Assembly (NCBI RefSeq): GCF_000172795.2
Contig: NZ_CP020947.1
Location: forward strand, 2,917,001 to 2,981,000
Source: Rhizobium sp. CIAT894
GTDB taxonomy: Bacteria; Pseudomonadota; Alphaproteobacteria; Rhizobiales; Rhizobiaceae
DNA: 64,000 nucleotides
Reading direction: 5' to 3'
Position numbers and translations under genes: made by a program
The notes under the pieces: model-generated
Told to the model about the DNA's origin: nothing
Seen by the model: the letters and a program-made list of their open reading frames with translations, nothing else
The model's database searches: none
In this document: positions 45,653 to 53,861 of the stretch, one piece after another
Numbering within the stretch: position 1 is the first letter of the stretch
Layout: every line of letters starts with the position of its first letter

Positions 45653-45997
45653 TTAGTCGAGCGCGGCCGTGACGATGAACTCGACCTTGTACTTCGGCGC
45701 TGCGAGCTTGGCTTCGCTGGTGGCGCGGGCCGGCGGATTGGCCGGGTCGATCCAGGCTTCCCAGGCTGCGTTCATTTCGCCGAAATAAGCGATGTCGGAG
45801 AGATAGACGAGGGTCTGCAGGATCTTCGACTTGTTGCTGCCCGATGCGGCCAGCAGCCGGTCAACCTCGGCAAGCGCCGACTTGCACTGATCGGTGACGC
45901 TTTCGCCTTCGCCGACCTGGCCTGCGAGATAGACCGTGTTGCCGTGAATGACGGCGCCGCTCATGCGTGCGCCGACGTCGATACGCTTAATGCTCAT
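45653..45997 (-). CDS. RidA/YjgF family protein
   Basis: A 114-residue protein of the RidA superfamily, enzymes that hydrolyse reactive enamine/imine intermediates from PLP enzymes. It has GNTVYLAGQVG, VDRLLAASGSNKSKILQTLVYLSD, and the C-terminal KVEFIVTAALD; the catalytic Arg of canonical RidA would be in PPARATSE. I chose the second of two adjacent ATGs (45997) because AGGAGA is better spaced from it. Possibly in an operon with the DUF442 and DUF4432 genes upstream on the same strand (gaps about 72 bases each). Confidence 0.88.
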   Translation of the reverse strand: MSIKRIDVGARMSGAVIHGNTVYLAGQVGEGESVTDQCKSALAEVDRLLAASGSNKSKILQTLVYLSDIAYFGEMNAAWEAWIDPANPPARATSEAKLAAPKYKVEFIVTAALD

Positions 45998-46069
45998 CAT
46001 AGTCTCCTGAGTGAATGGAACGTGGCGGCGCTGCGGCGCAGCGCCGTGAAATCGGTAGCCGGAATGGAT

Positions 46070-46408
46070 TTAGCTGCGGATATGGTGGGTTTTCTGGTAG
46101 ATCGCCGTCGAGCGGGCGCCGGAGCGGCAATAGCCGAGCATCGGCCGCGGGAATTCATCGAGCGCATCGACCATGCCCTGCACCGCTTCCTCGGTCACGC
46201 CCATCGGCCCGACAGGCACATGGGTGATCTCGAGTCCGAGTTCCCTAGCGCGCGCCTCGATGACGGAGAACGACGTCTGATCCGGGCTCTCGTGGTCGGG
46301 GCGGTGGCAGACGATCGATTTGAAGCCCAGCGCCTTGATCTCGTCGAGGTCTACAGGCGTGATCTGACCCGAAACCGAATATTCATCGTCGATCTGGCGA
46401 ATATCCAT
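46070..46408 (-). CDS. DUF442/TIGR01244-family phosphatase-like protein
   Basis: A 112-residue single-domain protein with a protein-tyrosine-phosphatase-like loop, YCRSGARS (Cys then Arg six residues on, about 90-97). It begins IRQIDDEYSVSGQITPVDLDEI, the usual start of the DUF442 domain found alone or fused to the sulfide-detoxifying Blh metallo-hydrolases. Whether it acts as a phosphatase or sulfurtransferase is unresolved. GAGGAG precedes the ATG. Between RidA and the DUF4432 gene on the same strand. Confidence 0.82.
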   Translation of the reverse strand: MDIRQIDDEYSVSGQITPVDLDEIKALGFKSIVCHRPDHESPDQTSFSVIEARARELGLEITHVPVGPMGVTEEAVQGMVDALDEFPRPMLGYCRSGARSTAIYQKTHHIRS

Positions 46409-46480
46409 CGTCTTGTCTCCTCATAAATCGTGGGCTGAAGGTCTACGACGGTAGCCCGGCAAGCGTCAACAACACTTCGC

Positions 46481-47320
46481 TTACAGGAAGGTGAAGGTCA
46501 GCGCATAGCTGCGGCTTTCGCCTGATGCCAGCATGTTGAACTCGCCGGCTGCCTCAAGCTCGTCACGCAACACCCAGCGATGCGAAACCGGCTCGATGCC
46601 GATGATATGGGCCGGCGCCTTCTGGTTCCGCCACACTTGCAGATGAGGCAGCGTGTCGGCGCGGAAGCGCACGCTGAGCGTCCTGCCGCCGATCGCGGCG
46701 ATAGGCCCGAGGCGGATTTCCGCAAAGCCCTCCTCCCGCGCCGGCGTCGGCACGCAGAAGATGCCGCCCGGCTCCTCGCCGAATGTCCAGGGGAAGCCGC
46801 CGTTTTCCAGCATCCGGCCTTCGAGCCGTGTGCCCTCGTCCAACCATTTGCCGCCAATATTCATGTGATACATCAGAAAGGTCGGCACCGTCTGGTCGCT
46901 GGTATTGACGACCCGGTCCTCGAGCAGCACTTCGCCGGTCGCCCCATCGATCCGCCACAGCCGCTCGATGCGCTGCGGCAATCCCTCGACGGTCACGATG
47001 TCGATATCGGCGCGGCATTCGGCATTGCCATTCTCGAACTTCGTCCACAACACCTTGGCCGCATGGCCGGAGGCCGATCCGTGCAGCGGATAGACCTTGC
47101 CGTCGGCCCGGCCGGCGATCGGCTGGCGATGGCGGATATGGTCCGGCCCGCAGGTGAAGAGGAAGCCTTCGAGCGAGTGATCGATTCGTGGATCGCCATC
47201 GTCGGGAATGGCGCGCTTCGGTGCAATATCGACGCCTTCGACGATGCATCCGCCGATATCCAACACCGATGTTTCATCGAGCATCAGGCGCGGCCCGCTT
47301 ACGGCGGCAAATTCGATCAT
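46481..47320 (-). CDS. DUF4432 / aldose 1-epimerase-fold protein
   Basis: A 279-residue protein with a galactose-mutarotase-like beta-sandwich pattern: DIAPKRAIPDD, FTCGPDHIRHR, YPLHGSASGHAA, FLMYHMNIGG and HIIGIEPVSHRWV carry the conserved His/Glu residues expected at a sugar-binding cleft (His in PLHG, His in YHMN, Glu in IEPV). Similar proteins occur in sugar-catabolic operons of rhizobia. The actual substrate is unknown. It is the first gene of a possible three-gene minus-strand unit. Confidence 0.78.
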   Translation of the reverse strand: MIEFAAVSGPRLMLDETSVLDIGGCIVEGVDIAPKRAIPDDGDPRIDHSLEGFLFTCGPDHIRHRQPIAGRADGKVYPLHGSASGHAAKVLWTKFENGNAECRADIDIVTVEGLPQRIERLWRIDGATGEVLLEDRVVNTSDQTVPTFLMYHMNIGGKWLDEGTRLEGRMLENGGFPWTFGEEPGGIFCVPTPAREEGFAEIRLGPIAAIGGRTLSVRFRADTLPHLQVWRNQKAPAHIIGIEPVSHRWVLRDELEAAGEFNMLASGESRSYALTFTFL

Positions 47321-47575
47321 CGCAGTCTCCTCAGGAGGTTGTCGGCGGCCGTAGCGTTAGGTTTCCCACCGCTCTTCGTCAATCGGCGCCATCTGCATCT
47401 TGTGTTTTTGCCGCAACCATGGATTTTGGGGAACTGACACGGAGACGCAAACGTTTATGAGTAAAAGGAAATCTTAGGGATTTTCATATTTTGTTCAGTA
47501 CGCTTTCATAAATTCCACACTAGCGTCAAAATTCGCAGGTGTGTGTCTGCCAGTCACTGTTCGAGGTTTTGAGAC

Positions 47576-48967
47576 GTGAATCGCTTTTTGAAGTCGGCAT
47601 TTTCGCTTGCGGCCGTGCTGGCAGCCATTGCGGCTGCAGCGCCGGAAGCAGGCGCGCAGCAATTCCGCGACCGCCGTCAGAGCGATGTCGTGCTGGTGAC
47701 GCCGAGCGGCGAAATCCTCGATTATGTCCCGCGCGGCTATATCTATGCCCGCGACCGCAGCGGCAACCGCGTGCTGATCGACGACTACGGCAACATCGTC
47801 GCCACCGAGATGCGCGCCCGCGGCTACTATCCGCCCCGGCCCGGCTCGCGTGATGTCTATGCCGACCAGGGCGCCAACGACCCCTATTCTGCCGAGGATG
47901 GCGATACGCGTTATTCCGAGCGCGGTGCGGTCACCGGCGGCATCCCGCGCGATGCGGCGATCGAACGCCAGCCGCTCGATGGGCAGCCTTATCCCGAGGA
48001 TAACAGCATCGGCAATCCGCAACCCGGCGACGATTATGCCTCGATCGATCCCGACCAGCAGATTCCGCCCGCCGACGCGCCGAAGGCCGCGCCTGATGAA
48101 CCCGTCATCACACTGAAGAACAAGTCGAAGCCCGAGATCGTCGCGCTGCAGGTCTTCCTTGACCGCGCCGGCATCTCTCCCGGCGTCATCGACGGCCATA
48201 TGGGCTCGAACGTCACCAAGGGCATCTATGCCTATGACCAGATGACCGGGTCGAAGCTCGATCCCAACGACACCGATGCCATTCTGGAAGAGCTGCGCAT
48301 GAACGGCGGCCTGCCGGTCGTCAGCTATACGATCACGCCGGCGGATGCCGCCGGCCCCTTCGTCGCTGAGATCCCGGAAGACTATTCGCATAAGGCGCTG
48401 CTGCCGTCGCTTGCCTACACCTCAACCACTGAAATGCTGGCTGAGCGTTTCCACATGGATGAAGCCTTCCTCAAGGAGATGAACCCCGGCGCCGATTTCA
48501 GCGTTGCCGGCACGGTCATCAAGGTCGTCAATCCGGGCGAGCCGAAGAGCGGCGAGGTTGCCCGCATCATAGCCGACAAGGGCCGCAAACAGGTCTTCGC
48601 CTATGACAGCGCCGGCAATCTGCTCGCAGCCTATCCGGCATCGATCGGCTCCACCGACACGCCCTCGCCGTCGGGCACCGTGACGGTCGAGCGCGTCGCC
48701 TTCAATCCCGGCTATACCTACAATCCGAAGATAAATTTCCAGCAGGGCGCCAACGACAAGATCCTCAACATTCCGCCCGGCCCGAACGGCCCCGTCGGCA
48801 CCGTCTGGATGGCGCTCTCCAAGCCGACCTACGGCATCCACGGCACGCCCGAGCCTTCCAAGATCGGCCGTACCCAGAGCCACGGCTGCATTCGCCTGAC
48901 CAACTGGGATGCCACCGAGCTTGCCAAGATGGTCAAGCCGGGCGTGACCGTTGAGTTCGTGGATTGA
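47576..48967 (+). CDS. L,D-transpeptidase with peptidoglycan-binding domain
   Basis: A 463-residue secreted YkuD enzyme that forms 3-3 crosslinks or attaches proteins to peptidoglycan. GTG start at 47576, signal peptide to about residue 30 (AGAQQ). A Tyr/Asp/Pro-rich stretch follows (80-170), then a PG_binding_1 repeat (about 180-220, VALQVFLDRAGISPGVIDG), a LysM-like segment and the YkuD domain (about 325-463). The catalytic motif is intact: IHGTPEPSKIGRTQ then SHGCIRLTNWD with its Cys. It stands alone between divergent genes. Confidence 0.93.
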   Translation: MNRFLKSAFSLAAVLAAIAAAAPEAGAQQFRDRRQSDVVLVTPSGEILDYVPRGYIYARDRSGNRVLIDDYGNIVATEMRARGYYPPRPGSRDVYADQGANDPYSAEDGDTRYSERGAVTGGIPRDAAIERQPLDGQPYPEDNSIGNPQPGDDYASIDPDQQIPPADAPKAAPDEPVITLKNKSKPEIVALQVFLDRAGISPGVIDGHMGSNVTKGIYAYDQMTGSKLDPNDTDAILEELRMNGGLPVVSYTITPADAAGPFVAEIPEDYSHKALLPSLAYTSTTEMLAERFHMDEAFLKEMNPGADFSVAGTVIKVVNPGEPKSGEVARIIADKGRKQVFAYDSAGNLLAAYPASIGSTDTPSPSGTVTVERVAFNPGYTYNPKINFQQGANDKILNIPPGPNGPVGTVWMALSKPTYGIHGTPEPSKIGRTQSHGCIRLTNWDATELAKMVKPGVTVEFVD

Positions 48968-49094
48968 CGAAGACACGGGCGAGATCGGCGCCGCCCGCCG
49001 TTTGACACAACAATCTAGCGCCCCCCGGAGCGGCAGTTCAAATTTACTTCTCCCATCCTGAAGTTTGGAATCTGAAAGCGCGCCAAAAGCCATT

Positions 49095-49108
49095 AAATCT
49101 GTAGATTT
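49095..49108 (+). promoter_or_regulatory. Palindrome before the SsuABC-like operon
   Basis: AAATCT-GT-AGATTT is a perfect 6+2+6 palindrome ending 25 bases before the binding-protein ATG. It is a candidate operator for an unlinked regulator; no matching regulator gene lies beside it. Confidence 0.35.
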
Positions 49109-49133
49109 CATCTCCTGACATTTAGGAGGTCGT

Positions 49134-50102
49134 ATGAAATCGTTTATTCGCTTGGCTTTGAGCGTGTTCGCGGGTTTGGTCGCAGTCGGGACGGCACGGG
49201 CTACCGATGTCTCGGAAATTCGGGTGGATTGGGCGACTTATAACCCGGTCAGCCTCATCCTCAAGGATGAAGGCATCCTGGAAAAGGAATTCGAAAAGGA
49301 CGGGATCAAGATAACCTGGGTCCAGTCCGCCGGCTCCAACAAGGCGCTGGAATTCTTGAATGCCGGCTCCCTCGACTTCGGCTCGACCGCCGGTGCGGCG
49401 GCCTTGATCGGCCGCATCAACGGCAATCCGATCAAATCCATCTACGTCTATTCGCGTCCGGAATGGACCGCGCTGGTCACACGCAGCGATACCGGCATCG
49501 CCAAGGTCGAGGACCTCAAGGGCAAATCCATCGCCGTGACGCGCGGCACCGATCCGCATATTTTCCTGGTCCGCGCGCTCGCTGATGCCGGCCTCACCGA
49601 AAAGGACGTTTCGCTTGTTCTGCTGCAGCATGCGGACGGACGGCTTGCGCTGAAGCGCGGCGATGTCGACGCCTGGGCGGGCCTCGATCCGATCATGGCC
49701 TCCGCCGAGATCGAAGATGGCGATGTGCTCTTCTACCGCAAGCCGGAGAACAACAGCTGGGGCGTTCTCAACGTGCGTGAAGAGTTTGCCGCTGCCCACC
49801 CCGATATCGTCAAACGCGTGCTTGCTTCCTACGAGAAGGCACGCGCTGAAGCCTTGAAAGACCCGGGCAAGCTGAAAGCCGCCCTCGTCGCCGCCACCAA
49901 GCTGCCCGAGACCGTGATCGATCGCCAGCTGGAGCGCACGAATCTCGGCTATTCCGTCATTGGCGACGCACAGCGTGAGACGATCGTAGCCGCAGGCCTC
50001 GCCCTGCAAAAGGCCGATGTCATCAAGGCGGATGTCGATATCAAGCAGACGGTATCGGCACTGATCGATCCCAGCTACGTCTCCGCCGCTCTCGGCCAGT
50101 GA
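49134..50102 (+). CDS. Aliphatic sulfonate/taurine-type ABC transporter substrate-binding protein
   Basis: A 322-residue periplasmic binding protein (SsuA/TauA/NMT1 superfamily). The signal peptide runs to about residue 24 (ARAT), then EIRVDWATYNPVSLIL. Internal family blocks are QSAGSNKALEFLNAGSLDFGSTAGAA and GKSIAVTRGTDPHIFLVRAL. A strong AGGAGG lies 5 bases before the ATG. It is first of an SBP-permease-ATPase operon. No sulfonate monooxygenase gene (ssuD, ssuE) is adjacent, so the substrate could also be taurine, nitrate or an aromatic sulfonate; I leave the symbol blank. Confidence 0.87.
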   Translation: MKSFIRLALSVFAGLVAVGTARATDVSEIRVDWATYNPVSLILKDEGILEKEFEKDGIKITWVQSAGSNKALEFLNAGSLDFGSTAGAAALIGRINGNPIKSIYVYSRPEWTALVTRSDTGIAKVEDLKGKSIAVTRGTDPHIFLVRALADAGLTEKDVSLVLLQHADGRLALKRGDVDAWAGLDPIMASAEIEDGDVLFYRKPENNSWGVLNVREEFAAAHPDIVKRVLASYEKARAEALKDPGKLKAALVAATKLPETVIDRQLERTNLGYSVIGDAQRETIVAAGLALQKADVIKADVDIKQTVSALIDPSYVSAALGQ

Positions 50103-50123
50103 CGCGATAGGAAACACATCCCC

Positions 50124-50963
50124 ATGTCGTTGGTGGATATAGCGCTGTCATGGCGCAATACAGAAACAGGAAGGAAGACCCGGCTGCGCCGGGTTTCGTC
50201 TTTCGATCACCCCATGGTCGGCATCCTGTTTCCGGTTGTCTTGTTCGCCGCCTGGGAGATCCTGGTCCGCACCGGGACGGTCGGAGGCCGTTTGATGCCC
50301 CCGCCTTCGAAAATTCTCTATACGGTCTATACGCTGGCGGCATCGGGCGATTTGGCGACGCATGTCGGCGCGACGCTGCGCAGAGTGACGATCGGATTTG
50401 CCTTCGGCTCTTTGGCGGGGACCGTGCTCGGCGCGCTGACCGGGTATTCCAGGCTGCTCGCGCGTCTGCTCGATCCGACGCTGCAGGCGCTCAGAGCCAT
50501 TCCGTCGATCGCCTGGGTACCGCTGTTCATCCTGTGGTTCGGCATCTTCGAGGCCTCCAAAGTCGCCTTGATCGCCGTCGGTGTCTTCTTCCCGGTCTAT
50601 CTCGGGGTCTACGGCGCCGTCGTCGGCGTCGACCGGCGCATCGTCGAGGTCGGCCGCGTCTTCCGGCTTTCCGGGCTCGAACTCATTCGCCTGATCCTGC
50701 TGCCGGCAGTCCTTCCCGATTATGTCCTGGCGCTGCGCGCCGGCCTCGGTCTCGGCTGGATGTTCGTCGTCGCGGCGGAATTCATGGGTGCGTCGGAGGG
50801 GCTGGGATATCTCCTGGTGGACGGTCAGCAGCTCGGAAAACCGGATCAGATCCTGGCCGCTATCTTGATCTTTGCCATTGTCGGCAAGGCGACCGACAGC
50901 CTGCTTCTGATTGCGACCACACCGTTTCTGCGCTGGCGCGACAGTCATACGAGCGGGATCTGA
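50124..50963 (+). CDS. SsuC/TauC-like ABC transporter permease
   Basis: A 279-residue inner-membrane permease with about six helices and a BPD_transp_1 domain (about 80-270). The EAA loop is visible around VGRVFRLSGLELIRLILLPA, the contact site for the ATPase. PSIAWVPLFILWFGIFEASKV is typical of the SsuC group. It lies 21 bases after the binding-protein gene and 1 base before the ATPase gene. Confidence 0.9.
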   Translation: MSLVDIALSWRNTETGRKTRLRRVSSFDHPMVGILFPVVLFAAWEILVRTGTVGGRLMPPPSKILYTVYTLAASGDLATHVGATLRRVTIGFAFGSLAGTVLGALTGYSRLLARLLDPTLQALRAIPSIAWVPLFILWFGIFEASKVALIAVGVFFPVYLGVYGAVVGVDRRIVEVGRVFRLSGLELIRLILLPAVLPDYVLALRAGLGLGWMFVVAAEFMGASEGLGYLLVDGQQLGKPDQILAAILIFAIVGKATDSLLLIATTPFLRWRDSHTSGI

Positions 50964-50964
50964 C

Positions 50965-51720
50965 ATGCTCGATATCCGCTCTCTCTCCAAGATTTATCCC
51001 AACGGAACGCATGCGCTGCAAGATTTCTCCCTGAAGGTCGGAAAGGGCGAGCTGATCGCAGTCATCGGCGGGTCGGGCTGCGGCAAGAGCACTCTTCTGC
51101 GGCTGTTGTCAGGCCTGGAAGCGCCCACCCAGGGCGAGATCAGCCTGGAGGGACAGCGGCTGACGGAGCCGGACGCGCTCGTGAATATCGTCTTCCAGGA
51201 GCTCCGGCTTTTTCCCTGGCTGACGGTTGCGGGTAATATCGGTTTCGGCCTGCGCCATCTGGCAAGCGACGAACGCGAGGAGCAGGTATCGGCGGCCCTG
51301 GAGAAGATCGGCCTTGCCGGCTATGAGAAACGCTGGATCAAAGAATTGTCCGGCGGACAGGCTCAGCGTGTGGCCTTGGCGCGCGCGCTCGTGACAAAAC
51401 CCTCCGTGCTTCTATTGGACGAGCCCTTCTCAGCACTCGATGCGATGACGCGTGTCGAACTCCAGGATCATTTGATCGATCTCTGGCGTGTGAATGCCAC
51501 GACGATGCTGCTGGTCACGCACGATATCGAAGAGGCCGCTTTTCTCGCGGATCGCGTGGTCGTGATGCGCCCCTGGCCGGGGCGTATTCTCGAAGTGGTC
51601 GACATAGGTTTGCCGCGGCAACGCAATCGCATGTCGGACGAACTGGCCTCAGTCAAAAGACGCCTTTCCGACCTTCTGGCCCACTCCCTCAATGAGGGCG
51701 GCCGCTCCGCAACCGCCTGA
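50965..51720 (+). CDS. SsuB/TauB-like ABC transporter ATPase
   Basis: A 251-residue ABC ATPase starting at the ATG at 50965, 1 base after the permease stop (an earlier in-frame start at 50911 overlaps the permease and is rejected). Walker A GGSGCGKST (about residue 36), Q-loop NIVFQELRLFPWLTV, signature LSGGQAQRVALARAL, Walker B VLLLDEPF and the H-loop LLVTHDIEEAA are all intact. It energises the preceding permease. Confidence 0.93.
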   Translation: MLDIRSLSKIYPNGTHALQDFSLKVGKGELIAVIGGSGCGKSTLLRLLSGLEAPTQGEISLEGQRLTEPDALVNIVFQELRLFPWLTVAGNIGFGLRHLASDEREEQVSAALEKIGLAGYEKRWIKELSGGQAQRVALARALVTKPSVLLLDEPFSALDAMTRVELQDHLIDLWRVNATTMLLVTHDIEEAAFLADRVVVMRPWPGRILEVVDIGLPRQRNRMSDELASVKRRLSDLLAHSLNEGGRSATA

Positions 51721-51725
51721 AAGAC

Positions 51726-51758
51726 GAAATGCGTCACGGGACGAACCGGACGCATTTC
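51726..51758. terminator. Hairpin between convergent SsuB-like and ParA-like genes
   Basis: Ten-base perfect stem GAAATGCGTC (51726-51735) / GACGCATTTC (51749-51758) just past the ATPase stop and before the ParA stop on the other strand. It has no long T-tract; probable terminator for one or both. Confidence 0.6.
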
Positions 51759-51779
51759 ATTCGAGAATACGGGAAACTA

Positions 51780-52478
51780 TCAGGCTGCCGTTGCCATGCG
51801 GGCCGAGGCCGTCAGCCTGACCGGCAGTTTGCGCATGATTTCCTCGGCAAAACAGGTGGCGTTCTCACGCGCCTTGTCGAGATTGCTGACGCGTGACGGG
51901 TCGATCGTGTGCAGCGTACCGCCACAGTCGAAGATGTCGCGGAAGGCCGAGCGCTCGATGATCGCCGTATCCAGCACCGGCACGTGCCGCTCGCTGAGCA
52001 GCGACTTGACGAGCTGCAGCGCCCGCGTCGTCACCATCGAGTTGACGCGGGTCAGCACCACCGAATGTCCGATCTTGATGCCCGCCTTCTCGTCCAGATA
52101 CTGCAGCAGTTCGAGCACCTGCGCGCCGCCGCGCGCATCCATCGCACAGCCCTGGATCGGGATCAGCACGTGGTCGGAAAGGCCGACGGCGGTGGCGAGC
52201 AGCGGATTGCGCGCGCCCGGCAGGTCGACGATGAAATAGTCGGTATTATGCTTGTTCTCGCTGATATGCTGCGGCAGCGAGGCGGTGGTCACGAAATCGA
52301 TGACGGATATATTGGCCACATCGCCAGAGATCTCATGCCAGCGCGAAATCCAGTGCTGCGGATCGGCATCGAGAATGGTGACGCGGTAACCTTTGCGGGC
52401 AAGCTCGGTCGCGAGCAGCAGAACAGCGGTCGTCTTGCCGGCGCCGCCCTTGGTGTTTGCGAAAGTAATGACAGGCAT
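51780..52478 (-). CDS. Orphan ParA/MinD-type ATPase
   Basis: A 232-residue deviant-Walker ATPase: ITFANTKGGAGKTTAVLLLA (residues 4-23) contains the KGGAGKT loop with the signature first Lys, then VTILDADPQ and DYFIVDLPGARN. This family positions chromosomes, plasmids or cellular complexes by dimerisation on DNA or membrane. No parB-like gene or parS-like repeat is adjacent, so it is not a standard segregation pair. Upstream lie TTAACC-type sites (52549-52578) resembling CtrA half-sites. Role unknown. Confidence 0.85.
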   Translation of the reverse strand: MPVITFANTKGGAGKTTAVLLLATELARKGYRVTILDADPQHWISRWHEISGDVANISVIDFVTTASLPQHISENKHNTDYFIVDLPGARNPLLATAVGLSDHVLIPIQGCAMDARGGAQVLELLQYLDEKAGIKIGHSVVLTRVNSMVTTRALQLVKSLLSERHVPVLDTAIIERSAFRDIFDCGGTLHTIDPSRVSNLDKARENATCFAEEIMRKLPVRLTASARMATAA

Positions 52479-52548
52479 GTTCGGTCCTCGGAGGAAAAAT
52501 GGCGCGAGCCGGAATCGCTCTTTTTACGCACCGTCGGAGCATCGTGCG

Positions 52549-52578
52549 GTTAACCCATCCTTTCCAATCATGGTTAAC
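52549..52578 (-). promoter_or_regulatory. Inverted TTAACC-type sites upstream of the ParA-like gene
   Basis: GTTAACC (52549-52555) and, facing it, ATGGTTAAC (52570-52578) flank 14 bases. The second reads TTAACCAT on the minus strand, the CtrA half-site, about 92 bp before the ParA-like ATG. Possible cell-cycle control; inferred only from sequence. Confidence 0.35.
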
Positions 52579-52651
52579 AAAATCGAAACGCGCGCGGCGA
52601 AATTGCAGTCGGTATTTTTCACATCCCTAAAATTGGGGATGCCCCAAGACG

Positions 52652-52683
52652 AAAAAAGCCCGGAAAGCCAAAGCCTTCCGGGC
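52652..52683 (-). terminator. Intrinsic terminator of the aldehyde/alcohol dehydrogenase unit
   Basis: GCCCGGAA (52658-52665) / TTCCGGGC (52676-52683) with A-tract 52652-52657, which becomes a U-tract after the hairpin in minus-strand RNA. It lies 27 bases beyond the alcohol dehydrogenase stop. Confidence 0.85.
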
Positions 52684-52709
52684 CAATATGCAGGTCCACC
52701 CTCAAATTC

Positions 52710-53861
52710 TCAGAAGCAATCCCTGAAAAGGGCTTTGGTATTCTCAAGCGTCATCGCCACCGGGTTGCCGCCAGCACTCGGATCTTCGATCGCCATGGCC
52801 GACAATTCGTCGATGCGGTCGGGGGCGATTCCCATAGCCGTCAGCGTGTCCGGCACGCCGAGTTCGGAGCGAAGCTTCAGCACATAATCGTAGAAGCCGT
52901 CGAAACCGCCCGAAATGCCGAGATAGGCGGCCGCCCGGCCGATCTTCTCCTCGATCACGGCGCGGTTGAAGCGCAGCACCGCCGGCATGACGACCGCATT
53001 GGTCATGCCGTGATGGGTGTTGTAGACGGCGCCGATCGGGTGCGACAGCGCATGGATGGCGCCGAGCCCCTTCTGGAAGGCGACCGCGCCCATGGCGGCG
53101 GCTGACATCATGTTGGCGCGGGCTTCGAGATCGGTCCCTTCGCGATAGGCGCGCGGCAGGAATTCCTTGACGAGCCGCATGCCTTCGAGCGCGATGCCGG
53201 CCGACATCGGGTGATAGAAGGGCGAGGAATAGGCCTCCAGGCAATGGGCGAAAGCATCCATGCCGGTGCCGGCGGTGATGATCTTCGGCATGCCGACCGT
53301 CAGTTCCGGATCGGAGATGACGACACCCGGCAGGAACTTCGGATGGAAGATGATCTTCTTCACATGCGTGACGGAATTGGTGATGACGCTGGCGCGGCCG
53401 ACTTCCGAACCGGTGCCTGCCGTCGTCGGCACCGCGACGATCGGGGCGATGCCTTCGAGGCTCGCACGTGTCCACCAGTCGCCGATATCCTCGAAATCCC
53501 AGACCGGCCGGCTCTGGCCGGCCATGAAGGCGACGCATTTGCCGAGATCGAGGCCCGAGCCGCCGCCGAAGGCAACGACGCCGTCATGGCCGCCGTCCTT
53601 GAAAGCCTTGACGCCGGCCTCGAGGTTCTTCTCGTTCGGGTTCGGATCGACATCGGCGAAGATCGCCCGGCCGAGGCCGGCGTCTTCGAGGATATCGAGC
53701 GCATTCTTGGTGATCGCCATCGCGGCGAGGCCGCGGTCGGTGACAAGCAGCGGCTTCTTGATGCCGAGGCTCTTGCAGGCGTCCGCCAGTTCCTTGATGC
53801 GGCCCCGGCCGAGCTTGACCGATGTCGGATAGCTCCAGTTTGCGGTGATGTTGCTGCTCAT
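52710..53861 (-). CDS. Iron-containing (type III) alcohol dehydrogenase
   Basis: A 383-residue NAD(P)-linked Fe-ADH. The nucleotide-binding GGGSGLDLGKCVAF is near residue 99-112, GTGSEVGRASVITN follows, and the metal site includes the His of DAFAHCLEAY and the IHALSHPIGAVYNTHHGMTN block with paired His. Substrates of the family include butanol, 1,3-propanediol, lactaldehyde and hydroxybutyrate. Its ATG overlaps the aldehyde dehydrogenase stop by four bases, so the two act on consecutive redox steps of one pathway. Confidence 0.92.
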   Translation of the reverse strand: MSSNITANWSYPTSVKLGRGRIKELADACKSLGIKKPLLVTDRGLAAMAITKNALDILEDAGLGRAIFADVDPNPNEKNLEAGVKAFKDGGHDGVVAFGGGSGLDLGKCVAFMAGQSRPVWDFEDIGDWWTRASLEGIAPIVAVPTTAGTGSEVGRASVITNSVTHVKKIIFHPKFLPGVVISDPELTVGMPKIITAGTGMDAFAHCLEAYSSPFYHPMSAGIALEGMRLVKEFLPRAYREGTDLEARANMMSAAAMGAVAFQKGLGAIHALSHPIGAVYNTHHGMTNAVVMPAVLRFNRAVIEEKIGRAAAYLGISGGFDGFYDYVLKLRSELGVPDTLTAMGIAPDRIDELSAMAIEDPSAGGNPVAMTLENTKALFRDCF

